This document shows, piece by piece, positions 34,625 through 45,848 of a DNA stretch of 64,000 nt; the stretch's first letter is position 1; every line of letters begins with the position of its first letter. The notes below the pieces were generated by a model. The model did not search any database, was not told where the DNA came from, and saw nothing but the letters and a program-made list of their open reading frames with translations. The position numbers and the translations under genes are program-made. This stretch comes from Physcia stellaris (Eukaryota > Ascomycota > Lecanoromycetes > Caliciales > Physciaceae): assembly GCA_018902385.1 (NCBI GenBank), contig JABSSW010000053.1, positions 186,001 to 250,000 of the forward strand, written 5' to 3'.

Positions 34625-34958
34625 GACCCCCTGGGAAGTGAGTCAAGGGCCGAGCATGATGAGGAGGGACAATTTTGGTAAGCGAGACCACAAGCCGATG
34701 ATGAACAGCTCAAATCACCACATATTTGGCAAGACGCGATAGACGCGCTAGGCATCCTTAGCCGATCGCTAAGAGTTTATATCACCCATTTAAAGTAGAG
34801 TCTCAACCGTTGTTCAGCGATCTCTAAGAAGTCAAACCTGCGAGAGTGTGATTCTTTCTCCCTTGAAATAACTCATATCAGCGTTGCTGTCTTCTCTCAG
34901 AGCAAGTCGAAGTAGCAATGAACTCCTTGTTTGGGTTGCAAACGATGCACTACCCTGG
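34625..34958. other. short intergenic region
   Basis: 334 bases between two minus-strand genes. It should carry the F-box gene promoter and the 3' end of the lipase-like gene. Nothing else seen. Confidence 0.4.
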
Positions 34959-37152
34959 TTAAGGTGTTTGTGTCCCATCGGAAGACAACCCCATCAAACC
35001 GCTCGCCAATCCCTTCATCCTGCGGCCTAGAAGGTCATCCTCGCTAGCCAAGCTCACCATACTTCTGCTTCTATCGACCGCACCATGTCTTGCTCTTCGG
35101 CCACGGCCCCTTGCAGAGCGAGGCTGTGCATGTCCATTCTCCCTGGCTGAGCTCGAGCTCATCTCCAGTGGCCGGTCTTCATCGCCTGAACTTTCTGTTG
35201 GCATTCGACGATGGTGGCGTCCATGTGCTGAACGAGAGCCTCTGCAACTTGTCGCACTAATATCCCGGGGTAGCTGATCATTTGCGTCAAAGATTTCCTC
35301 AATCCACCTTCCACAGCGGAAGATGTATTTCCAACCTTCAGGAAACACGGACACGAACTGCAAGAAGCCATGAGAGATTCCAGGGATCAGCGTCACTTCC
35401 ACGTGGTCCTTCTCATTGAATTCATCCTTTGCACTTACAAGGCCTAGCTCTTTCCTCTGGACAAAGTCGTTGTGTTTTGCTTGACGGAGGCGACCGGCGA
35501 AGATGACAGTATCATCGACAAGTGGATCTCGTTCGCCGGTCAAGAAGTAAGTTTTAGGAAACTTTGCTAGTAGTGCTTCAGGGGCTAGCACAGGTGACAG
35601 GAGAAAATCGGTGCTGAAATCTGGGCGGTTGTGGGGGCCAACGTAGAGGATTATCATAGCACGCATCATCTCCGGGGTCAAGACTCGATCGTTGAAATAT
35701 GAGATCATGGATGACACGGCAAGGCGGGTCTTCAGAACCTTGGGCTTTGACGAGGCCAGATTTGAACTTTGATGGACTACGCCCTGTCTCGCCGCAAGGG
35801 CGGCTTCTTCACGAGTTGGAGGTTTTAGGGGCGGCGTAGACTTGACATTATCTGCGTCTTCTTTCGGTGAAGGGAAGAAGCTATCCTCCTCGTCCGAAGG
35901 CTTGGGCGTCTGAGGAGTAAGCTGGTAGTAGTCTTGGCTCTTTCTTTTCAGAATATCTCTATTAGTCCTTCGCATACGCTGGTCTTGAATCAAAGACATC
36001 TGCTCGTCAGACATCCAATTCCCGATGTTCATATCTAGAGATGGGTAGAAAAGTATGAGGCCTTCCGGGGTGGGAAGGACATCTTGATCTTGTAATCGCT
36101 TATCAAGACTGGCTGACTGTAGAATCATAAGACAGAGACCAGTGGCAAAGTTTGCGCCAGCACTATCTCCGTTGATGATAATGCGTGGTTGAGAAACCCC
36201 AGCTAGACCGATGCAGCGACCACGTGTAGCAATAAGTGAATGATACACATCGTAGCATTCGTTAAGAGCGTACGGATACGGAAATTCCGGGGCTTTCCTG
36301 TAATCCAGACTGAGGACGGGCAAGCCTGTTCTACCAGACCATGCTAGCAACTCATCCTCGTGATTACGCGGACTCATTGCAACATAACCCCCTCCAGGTA
36401 TGTTCAGGACGACCTTCGTGTGATCCTTTAATGCGGACAAAGGCCCGTCGAAATATAGCCAGGCATCTACTGGATCTTTGTATGATGACTCAGCTGGCCT
36501 TGGTATCCGTAGAGCTCTTGGGGGGTAGCGTGTTAATTTGGGCCTCATCACCCTAGCGATGAAGGAGAGATAAGGCGTGGTTGACTTATTCCAGGAAATT
36601 CTTAGATGATCCACTGTCAGTAACCCACGCACTTTCCGCACCTTCTCATCCGCCTGCTCTGCAGCTATCAGATAGTAGACCGAGAACACCATGGACGCGA
36701 GATCTCGAAGCCATTTCCGTCTTATTTTCATAGCGGTCCAGAACCCAGCATCTAGCGCAGTCGTCACCCATGTTGCCCTAAAATATGCTCGATTGTAGAG
36801 GTTTGCTAGGGGCTCAGGAGACTCGAGGCCGAATATCTTAGCGAAGTTGCGAGCTATGTAGAGCCACAGCAGAGTGATAACAAGTGTCTGCCATGCTGTG
36901 AGCTTCTTTGAAAGTCGTGAAGACAGGTTTCGAAGGATCGGAGGACCATGGTTGTTGCCCCTGTTGGTAGAAGTCAGCATGCAGAATCATCTGATGATGT
37001 GATACGTACCTCAACAGGTACAAGGACCAGAAGGACACGACAGCAAAGACTTGGATTTTTCGGAACTTGACTGAAGGACGCCCTAGAACGTGATCTGTAT
37101 TCTGTCAGCTGCGGCTGATCTCCAGGCTGACGGACACGGATTCACCTATCAT
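34959..37152 (-). CDS. Alpha/beta hydrolase of the hormone-sensitive lipase-like family
   Basis: Three exons: a two-codon start (MI) at 37152, then RPSVKFRKIQVFAVVSFWSLYLLR, then the large exon beginning RGNNHGPP. One or two N-terminal hydrophobic helices (AWQTLVITLLWLYIARNFA) suggest membrane anchoring. The hydrolase core has NIPGGGYVAM at the oxyanion hole (Pro in place of the HGGG His). The nucleophile elbow is GDSAGAN, the acid Asp lies in TGERDPLVDD, and the catalytic His in GISHGFLQF. A long acidic insertion (about residues 370-430) separates the two halves, and a basic, Ser-rich disordered tail follows. Family members are lipases or sterol/acetyl esterases of lipid droplets and ER. Substrate unknown. 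Confidence 0.85.
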
Positions 37153-37839
37153 GGCTCCTGTGTAGTGCAGTATCTGCAACTCGCCGATGATTCCAGCTCC
37201 GCGAGAAGGCGATTTACTCGTATGAGTCGTTTCATAGGTAAGGCAGTGATAACAATATCCATGGAATCGATTAGAGGGTAATTAGTGCTTAGGGATTTGT
37301 GAACGCGTGGAGTGTTCAGGATGACGAAAGGAAGAAGGAATAGGCCGTGCTGTCAGCCGTTGTCGAGCAATGCCATGTAAGATAGGCTCAGTCGCATCGA
37401 TATGGTAAGGACAGAAAGAGACGCGTGACAAGGGTAATGACGCTTGAGGAGTCCAGCGAGGTAAAAAGGAATGTGATTCTCCATGCTCGTGCCAGTCGAG
37501 CTGAACCGACACCGAGGCATATTCACATGCAAATTTCGGCGTCCGGAAGTTTTGGGCCGGTGCCAAGCCTGAGTGGATAAACCCCTGGGATCCCTTCGGC
37601 AGTACCTCCGTACTCGTTACCGACTTGCCGACCTAGTATCACGTTCACTGCATGATGAGTACGTAGATATACTTCGAACTGTTGCATTTGTTCGAAGATA
37701 AGACGGAATTGATACACGATGCTTTACAAAGACTGTCAATCTAAGCGTACCGCGAGTGGAAGAACATAAATACATGAAATTTCTATCCAAAGCGGGTGAT
37801 CAACTCTGCTAGCTACATATCTCATTACAAGTCATACAA
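37153..37839. other. intergenic between lipase-like gene and RXT3
   Basis: About 690 bases of upstream sequence for the lipase-like gene and 3' flank of RXT3. No repeat or RNA gene recognised. Confidence 0.4.
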
Positions 37840-40800
37840 TTATACCTCCACCACTACAGTATTTGTGGCCAAGCCGACACCAGCTCCAGCACCCAGAGTA
37901 CCTGTACTTAGTCGTACAGGTGGACCACCCAACATCCCACTCGCGCTGTACTGGGATCTCATCCGTTTCCTTCGAGCCTCTCCGCTCCTATCTTCCCCGT
38001 TGCTCCTCTTTTCATTCACCCATTCCATTTTCTCGATTCGGAAACTCACCCCATCATGTGTGCTGCCCCATGACCTAGACTTTATCCCATGTGCAACATG
38101 CGATGCGTACTTCTCCAACGGTGGAAGGACAAGGAGGGTCAGGTGAAGCTCTCTCCCTGGCGGTGGAACCATTGGTGTGTCAGGAGGAGACGTAAACACA
38201 TCTTGTGGTAGCGCAGCCTCGTCAGCCTTGCTACCCGCCTTCGAGGCAGCCTTCACCTCCAGCATCGAAGCATCAATGTCCTCTCCGAATTCCCCACGTA
38301 TCCACCCTGAATGTATCGCTGCAGCAATCACGTCAGAATCATCAGTGTAGATGTCAGTGCCCCAAAGAGCACGTCTACGGCAGATCTCCTCGCGTTTTTG
38401 TGCTTCAAGGTAGATTTTGGGTATTTGGACAGTATACGTGCAGTTCTCTTTACCGTTGTATCGAGGCATTGGGGTGGGAGTACTCCGAAACCCGAATTTA
38501 CTGCCGCTGAAGCAATTTACAGGAGCTGGCTCCAAGGTAGACGAGTACATCACCGAGCCTAGATGCTTGCGCGCGAGGTGGCAAACACTCTCCAAAACCA
38601 AGTCACTTTTTATGGTTGTAGTTGGTAGGCGAGGTGCTTTCGGCTCTTGGTGATGGTGGTGGTGGTGATGATGATCCTGGTGATGATGGTGGTTGTGGTT
38701 GTGGTGTTTATGGGCTCCGAGTCTAGCTTGCAATGGCGTATTGACGTGTTGGCCATTTGCAAGCGTTGGCGTTACGCGCTCGTTGCTAGCTTCGACTTCT
38801 TCTAAATTGTGGTGTCGATGGTCGCTGTAAAATACAACGTCAGTCCAAGACGATCCAATTTGTCTTCGGGTGTACTTACTGATGCACGTGATGCGGATGA
38901 TGATGATGATTGCCCCTAGTCCTTCTCACAATTCTCCCAGCTGGACCAATTGAGGTGCTGACCTCGTCATCTTCGAGGCCAGTCTTTAAGCCGTCCTTAC
39001 TCTTCCGAGTTTTCCGCGTGTTCTTCGAGGCTGCTCGAGGTTTTGAGGCGCTGGCCAGATCTCCACCATTGTTGAGAGGTGTTCGTCGTTGAGGTCCATG
39101 GCTCATTGTGGGACTTGGTGGTGCAAATGGTGTGTTGGTTCCACTACCGGTTGGTCCTGCACTTCCCACACCACTACCGATACCGGAGAACATTCTTGCA
39201 AATTCATTCTTAATACCAGGATCACTAGCAGGCCCACTAGTCCGACCTTGTGCCCCTTGAACAGCTTGTGGGAGTGGTGAGAAACGACCACCTCGTTTGT
39301 TGTTCTCAATAAGCATGGCAAGCGAACTCCTGTGATTGGCTGTTATGTCTTCCCTGCTCTGTTGCTCGTTGATTTCGAGTAAAGACGGTGGCTCGGTGCT
39401 ACTAGCAAATGTAACAGGGGGCCCAGGGTATTTCAAGGGGTGCCTGTCCTCAGTGTTGGTAATTATCCGTGGCTGGTGATGGGTTGGGGATTGATTGAGA
39501 CGTTCTTCTCGAAGTCGACGTAAGGCATCTGGCGAGAACGGTGACTGTGCGACACCACTAGAATTATTCGTGCGCTCGAACGGACGGCTGACTTCAGAGC
39601 GATGCCGTGAGATTGAATTTTCGGCGCCAATGACAGATCGGGAAGCAGAAGGCTGATGGGGTCCATTCAAAACTTCTTGCTCGTGCTTGGGACTACGAGA
39701 AGCTCCGGTTTGAGCGGATTGAAGGTTCTGTAGTTGCTGGGCACGCTGTTGAGGGCGATCGCGCGAACTTTTACGCTTCTCGGCTTGTTGCGGCATTATC
39801 ATCTCTTGGTTAGATTCCTCCAATTCAAGATAATGTTTTCTAGCAGTCTGCTGTTGTCGTAGCCTTTCTGGTTCCCCAAGCTGGATCTTTCCATCAAACT
39901 GAAATGATGGAGTTCCTACGCCATTTGGTTGACTGTTCGGGCGGCCATTGTTCTTGACTTGCTCGTGTTTATACGGTCTCCAGTCCTTCTGTGGGCTAGT
40001 GACAGAAGTTGGAGAAAATTGAGAGATTGAAACCCCGTGTGCAAGCTCCTTTTCTGCGAGCACAGGTGAGCTTATCCGGTTGAAGAGCCGAGATCGCTGC
40101 TCTAATCCACCAGAGTACGAGCGATACTGTCGATTTCCTTGAGCCGGGTAGAGTTTATACTTATTTGGAGAGCTGGACCTTTCGGTGCTATATATGCCGC
40201 TCGTTTGATTCATCCCAGAAGGTGAAGTTGCGTTGCTGGGTGGGCGGCTTGGTGAGACCAGAAAATTACCTACCACAGACGATGGTCCGTTGCTGTGATT
40301 GTATGGAGCGGGCTCGCGGGAAGACTGTGCATTGTCCGACCCCAGCATTGAGGAAATAGACATGCTGCTAGTTGGGCGATGTACAGTAGATGTAGACAGA
40401 GCTGGCAGATCACGACCGTTGGAGAAGGGAAGAGAGCTCGACGGCTGTCGCGATGAAGTAGCCTGAGTATTGTGATGTAGCTGAGAGCTTTGAGGTGACG
40501 GAGGCAACATCTGTCGCCCAGTGAATGATGGAGGTGGCGGATGGTCAGGTCCTACAAGTTAACAACATTTTAGCAGGTTCTTGGCTTACGGCACATATCA
40601 CGACCAGTACCGTACATAGGTAGGACGTATCCTCAAATGATTATCAAATATGTGATAAGGAACCGGATGACGTACCTCCGTAGCTTGGTTTTGGTGATCC
40701 TGGTCGATTGTTCAGATGAGGATGGGAATTTTCAAAGAGCCCTCGAACTTGCTGAGATGATCCGAAAGTAAAGGAGGGGCCGTTGGATGACTGTTGGGCT

Positions 40801-41704
40801 GGATGTTCTTTGGGATCTATAGAATCGTCAAGCAAACTGCAATTTTACGCTAACGCATTGGCTCCCGCAGTGCAGATGTAGATCCGGGGGAAAGGCTCAA
40901 TGCGAAATCCCAAAATAACATGCGCCAATGCAAACAGATGACGGGAATCAAGGGAGCTTGCGGACATGCTGGAGAAAAGGGAGTGCATCTCCTGCTGTCC
41001 ACAATGGGCGCACGCACAATATTCCTTTCTTGACTGGAAAGATGTGCACGTGCCAACCGAAAGTGGGTTACAAGGTAGAACCAAACCTTTCCTTCTCCAC
41101 ATCCAGGGCTGTTGAGCGTGTGCGGTCCGATTTCGATGGAGGAAGGGAGAAGAATGGTCGGTAACAGGATATTGTGAAGGGTAACCAAAGGGAAGATTGA
41201 TCGCTCCAGTAGCTTTGGCTACATAAAACGGACGCAATAGGCATCGACAACAGAGAAAGCATAGAGAAGAAAGGCTACAGCGCAACCGTGTTTTTCGAGC
41301 AGGAGTGATAGCCAAATTAACGTACCAACGCCTTCCGACGATTGTGACCCAAACCGATCCATCCGCACACCACCGAACAAGGCACCAGCGCTTTGGCTAC
41401 CCCGTCGCACTTGGCCATTATTTTGGGCAGTATCTGAAATTGTCGTAGTATGATTCGAAGGGTATGCTGACGTCGCAGGAAGCGCATACTGGCGGGGAGG
41501 TTGCGCAAGGGATGTGTTCCTGTGTAGGTCTTCGAGGTCATTCCTGCGACGGAGAAATGGATCGTGTTGGTGGAGGGTATCTGTTCGAGGCGTATTCGGC
41601 TGAGAAGCGTACTGTGAAGCTGGTATTGTGGCGAATCTCGGATCGCGAAGTGTTTGCTGTGACTGAGGCCTGGAGAAGGGGAGACCAGATGGTCGCGACT
41701 CCAT
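37840..41704 (-). CDS. RXT3: Rxt3-domain protein (Rpd3L histone deacetylase complex)
   Basis: At least four exons. The start MESRPSGLPFSRPQSQQ opens a very long Ser/Pro/Gln-rich disordered region (41.7-38.9 kb). A His-rich stretch follows (NHHHHPHHVH before the last intron, and HNHNHHHHQDHHHHHHHHQE after it). The C-terminal Rxt3 domain contains 'YTVQIPKIYLEAQKREEICRR', 'RALWGTDIYTDDSDVIAAAIHSGWIRG' and 'LHLTLLVLPPLEKY'. In yeast Rxt3 is a subunit of the large Rpd3 deacetylase complex, acting in transcriptional repression and wall stress response. The intron between 41.32 and 40.85 kb is unusually long (about 470 bases), and its donor is uncertain. Its nearness to metabolite clusters is probably incidental. 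Confidence 0.85.
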
Positions 41705-42108
41705 CGCGTGCAGGCCTCAAGGGATAGTAGTATGATAGCGTGACAAGGACTTGTAGGCTGCGAGGTAAATAGAGAAGATGTTTCGCAAGCAGAAATGTGT
41801 GAATATTTGCAGTACTGTATGCTGAAAGGTCTCTTCGTCGCAGTGGTGAGTGGTCGAGAACAGGCGATGATCCTGCAGGGTGAGATCGACCTTGAGAGAT
41901 GAGCGGACCATGTCATCATACTTGCGCTAGAGTACTCGCAACGGTTCGGCCCGCAAGTTGTGCAATGCAGATCCAGCCCTATCTCCTGCTGAGCCTCGGA
42001 GCGAATCCTCATGTGATCCAGTATCAGCATTGAGCAAGAGATGTCTGCTCGCGACATTACAAGGGCGATATGCTGCCCATGCCTGGAGCTCCTTCATCGT
42101 CATGGGCC
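41705..42108. promoter_or_regulatory. divergent promoter, RXT3 and BTN1
   Basis: 404 bases between the divergent starts at 41704 (minus) and 42109 (plus). No other feature seen. Confidence 0.45.
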
Positions 42109-43716
42109 ATGTGGAAGGCTCGTCTGAAAAGCACTTTTGAAGGTGCTGATCTCCGGGTCTGTACATCGTTCTGGTTGTTCGGTAAATTATTCATCCTACG
42201 CGATCCATCTGCAACTATTGACATGAGATAGGCCTGATCAACAATGTCTTATACGTTGTCATACTATCTGCTGCACTCGATCTGGTAGGACCTGATGTCC
42301 CCAAAGGCGTTGTCCTTCTCGCAGACGTGATACCGTCTTTTCTCACAAAGCTATGCGCTCCCTACTTCATCCACGTGGTACCATACTCGGTCCGAGTCAT
42401 CATATTCTCAGCTCTCTCAGCATGTGGCATGCTTCTTATAGCACTGACGCCGGGATACACCGACGGTGGTACGATTGCGACTAAGATGGCGGGCGTGGTC
42501 CTGGCCAGCTTGAGCAGCGGAGGTGGCGAGCTGAGTTTCCTAGGCCTCACACATTTTTACGGTCCTTTCAGCCTCGCAGCTTGGAGTAGCGGAACAGGGG
42601 GTGCGGGCCTCGTTGGCGCTGGATTATACTCCCTGGCCACCACAACGCTCGGATTGACAGTGCAGAGAAGCCTATTCGCATCTTCGTTCCTTCCCATCAT
42701 TATGCTGGTCAGCTTCTTCGTTGTACTTCCTCGTGCTCCGTTAAAGAGGACCGTCCTGCAGAGGAGCGGCGGGATTGATTCGCGCCAAACAAGCCGTGAC
42801 GATCAGACAAACATTGAAGAAGACCCTCTACTTGGACAACCAATTGAGGACGGACTCCTGAGTGAGCACGCACAGAACAAACGTGATCTAGCTGTCCAAG
42901 CCGAGTCGAAATGGTACAGCACATTCTTGCGAAATCTACGCCGCGCTCGGGGATTGTTCTTTCCATTGTAAGTCTCAGCCTCATAAACAGCGTCCAAACA
43001 AAACTTTTTCTCCATATGGCGCAACTGCAGTGCTGCAAAGGGCTCTCTTGCCGCAAGATTTGTCACGGCACCCCTTTCAGTTGAAAATCCTCACCACATG
43101 ACGAGACAATTATGACTCAGTCTCCTCAAAACACCCCCTCCCTCTCTCCCTCTCCTCCCCTTCCCATCTCAAACCCTCACTAACCGCCCTTTCTTACAGC
43201 ATGCTCCCCCTCCTCCTAGTCTACATAGCCGAATACACCATAAACCTCGGCCTCTACCCCGTCCTCCTCTTCCCCCTCCCCTCCACCCCCTTCACCCACT
43301 ACCGCGCCTTCTACCCAACCTACTCCCTCCTCTACCAAGCCGGCGTCTTCATCTCGCGCTCCTCGGCCCCCTTCCTGCGCATCCACCACCTCTACCCGCC
43401 CTCCTTCCTCCAAATCGCCAACTTCTTCATCCTCGCTTCGCAAGCCGTATGGGGCTGGATGCCCGACAGCATCGGCTTTTGGGTCGTGATGGCGCTGGTG
43501 CTGTGGGAGGGATTGTTGGGTGGGGCGGTGTATGTGAATACCTTTGCGGAGATCACGGAGAGGGTGGATAGGGAGGAGAGGGAGTTTAGTCTGGGGGCGA
43601 CGAGCGTGAGTGACAGTGGGGGGATTTGTGTAGCTGGGTTTCTGGCGATGGGGGTGGAGAAGGGGATTTGTGCGTGGCAGGTTGGGAGAGGGAGGGATTG
43701 GTGTAGGCAGCTTTGA
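42109..43716 (+). CDS. BTN1: Battenin-like protein Btn1 (CLN3 family)
   Basis: Three exons. [18 protein letters not shown] leads into TM1, and the first intron (about 42182-42231) joins FWLFG to [17 protein letters not shown], the CLN3 hallmark. Further signatures are '[21 protein letters not shown]', '[19 protein letters not shown]', '[18 protein letters not shown]', '[15 protein letters not shown]' and '[20 protein letters not shown]'. The long hydrophilic loop ([18 protein letters not shown]) resembles the lumen- or cytosol-facing loop with a dileucine-type signal. It is a vacuolar membrane protein affecting vacuolar pH and arginine transport in yeast. Its neighbour is the arginine biosynthesis gene ARG8, possibly by chance. 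The second intron (about 42969-43199) is long and polypyrimidine-rich. Confidence 0.9.
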
Positions 43717-43856
43717 ATATAAACGTGGGTGCTTGGAATACGATTTTGGATCAATCAAGATAGGACTTGTGAAAAAGGACTGCTTTTGAACTTCATTGGC
43801 TTCGTAGGTTATATGTGAATGGGTATATAAACTTTTCATCTTTTTAGATCTGTCTC

Positions 43857-45391
43857 TCATCTCCCATTAGGCGCCATCTCTTGCTGCCCCTTCGTTCCCT
43901 CCACCTCTATCTCTCCACTACGATCAAAAACAACCCCCATCGCCTCCTCCAAGATCCCCAACCCCTCCTCAATCTCCTCATCAGCAACCACCAACGGCGG
44001 CACCAATCTCAGCGTGTTAGTCCCGCAAGTAATAACCAGCAACCCCCTCTCCCTCGCCGCCGTAACAATAGGCGTTGGATCCTGACTCAGCTGCACGCCT
44101 AAAATTAATCCCCTGCCTCGAATCTCTTTGATCTTCTCCGGCCACCTCTGCCGCATCCTCTCAATCCCCTTCCTAAAGATCTGCTCCTTGGCCATCACAC
44201 CCTCCCGCAATGATTTCTCAGACAGCCGAGAGAAGATATAATGCCCCAACCGACACGCGAGCGGGTTCCCCCCGAACGTCGTCCCGTGATCGCCCGTAAC
44301 TACACAGTTGGCGACTTCCTCACTCACAATCGCCGCTCCGATCGGGAACCCGTTGCCCAACGCCTTCGCCGTGGTCAGGATATCCGGGTGCGCGGTTTTG
44401 GGGAGTGAGGCATGCGCCCACAGCGTCCCCGTCCGCGAGAGCCCGCACTGGATCTCATCGTAAACGAGCACTGCGCCCACTTCATCGCACCGGTCCCTCA
44501 GCGCTTGCATGAATTCGGCGGTAGCAACGTTAACGCCGCCTTCGCCTTGTATCGGCTCGATGATCACACCGCATGTTTGAGGCGTGATGAGCGAAGGCAC
44601 AGCGTCGACGTCGTTGAAGGTTCCGTACCGGAACCCGGGCACCATTGGCGCGAAGGGGGTCTGGTATTTCGGATTCGGCGTCGCGGACAGCGAGCCCATC
44701 GTGCGGCCGTGGAAGCTGTTGTGGAAAGACACGAGCTCGTGCTGGGCCCCGCTGGGCGTCCTCACCCGTCCCACCTTGCGGCAGAATTTGATCGCGGCTT
44801 CGTTGGCTTCGCTGCCGCTGTTGCAGATGAAGACTTTGCTGGCGTCTTTCATGGCGCCGCTTTCCACCGTGTTCTTCACGAGGAGAGCGCTGAGCGCGCC
44901 GGTCCAGGGGTTGTGGTATAGGTTTGAGGTGTGGATTAGCGTTTTCGCTTGTTGGGAGATGAGCTTGCTCATTTCCGGGTCGCAGTGGCCGAGGGCGTTG
45001 ACTGCGATGCCAGCTGTGAAGTCGAGGTAGCGCCGGTTTTCGATGTCCCAGAGGTAAGAGCCCTCGCCTTTGGCCATTACCGGTGGTGGGCGAACGTAGG
45101 TTGCTACCATGAACGGAGCGAGAGAGGATGTCAAGCGGGCGGTAGAAGAGTCGGAAGGAGGGTCCGGATTAGGGAGGGAGGCTTCTTTCTAATTAAAGTG
45201 TCAGTGAGCTACTGAGAGATTGAAAGACGGGGTACGCATACAGATATATCATTGTAGAGAGAAGGGTCAGAGGAGGTGGGGACGGCGACTGCAGAGGCAT
45301 TGCGAGCTGGAATTCTTCTTTTGACGATTGACTTCGCGCTCGTGGTTTTCACGGCAGCTCGTAGCCCCCGGGCAGAGATATTCGAAGCCAT
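43857..45391 (-). CDS. ARG8: Acetylornithine aminotransferase, mitochondrial
   Basis: Two exons. The first encodes a basic, hydroxylated presequence (MASNISARGLRAAVKTTSAK) typical of mitochondrial import. The second begins before TSSLAPFMVATYVRPP. Class III PLP-aminotransferase motifs are complete: YLWDIENRRYLDFTAGIAVNALGH, NSGSEANEAAIKF, SFHNSFHGRTMGSLSATPN, EPIQGEGGVN, VYDEIQCGLSRTG, and TTAKALGNGFPIGA with the PLP-binding Lys. It catalyses the fourth step of arginine synthesis, transferring an amino group from glutamate to N-acetylglutamate semialdehyde. Two adjacent TGAGTCA sites lie about 50-65 bases upstream, fitting control by the Gcn4/CPC1 general amino-acid response. Confidence 0.93.
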
Positions 45392-45441
45392 TCACCAAGC
45401 AATGGGTGCACGATGTAAAAACTCCGTGAAAGACAAGAGAA

Positions 45442-45456
45442 TGAGTCAATGAGTCA
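45442..45456. promoter_or_regulatory. two adjacent Gcn4/CPC1-type sites (TGAGTCA) upstream of ARG8
   Basis: TGAGTCA occurs at 45442-45448 and again at 45450-45456, one base apart, 51-65 bases upstream of the ARG8 ATG. A third copy lies at 45643-45649. TGA(C/G)TCA is the known core site of Gcn4/CPC1 bZIP factors that control amino-acid biosynthesis genes, so regulation of ARG8 by this pathway is a reasonable inference. Confidence 0.7.
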
Positions 45457-45530
45457 AGTCGCATATGATGCGGAACTCTCCGATATCGTAGGGCTGAAAG
45501 CAAAATTCCTCTTATCGATAAGCGAATTCT

Positions 45531-45848
45531 CGATTTCAAAACGCTTGCGACTCCTTGGCAATATTTTTTCCCACATTACCCCGCATCTCATCAAGAAATA
45601 TTTCACAAACCTAAATCTGATTGCACATTTCGTCGGATTCAATGAGTCAAATTTTATTATTTTGATCAAAAATAAATTTTAAAACATTAATTTTACATCA
45701 TTGTGATCGCATACATTCACAAAACAATTGTTGTTATTTTTGAACGATTTGAACACGTTATTGTTGAATTTCATTGAGTTGAAAACTGAACGTTGAACGA
45801 AATGTAGAAAAAAAATATTGTCAAGAAGTCGCAAACGTTTTGAAATCG
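45531..45848. repeat. inverted repeat pair, 40-base arms
   Basis: The arm at 45531-45570 matches the reverse complement of 45807-45848 except for two extra A and three substitutions. Read on the same strand, the three are C to T before C, G to A after G, and G to A after A. Each is a C-to-T change before a pyrimidine on one strand. CpA and CpG sites in the arms are unchanged. The arms are 236 bases apart; the left arm lies just outside the AT-rich island, the right arm just inside. Confidence 0.8.

Noticed and set aside
43216-43860. 214-codon minus-strand frame opposite BTN1
   Set aside because: It is antisense to conserved CLN3 motifs and is explained by the strong strand composition of the exon.
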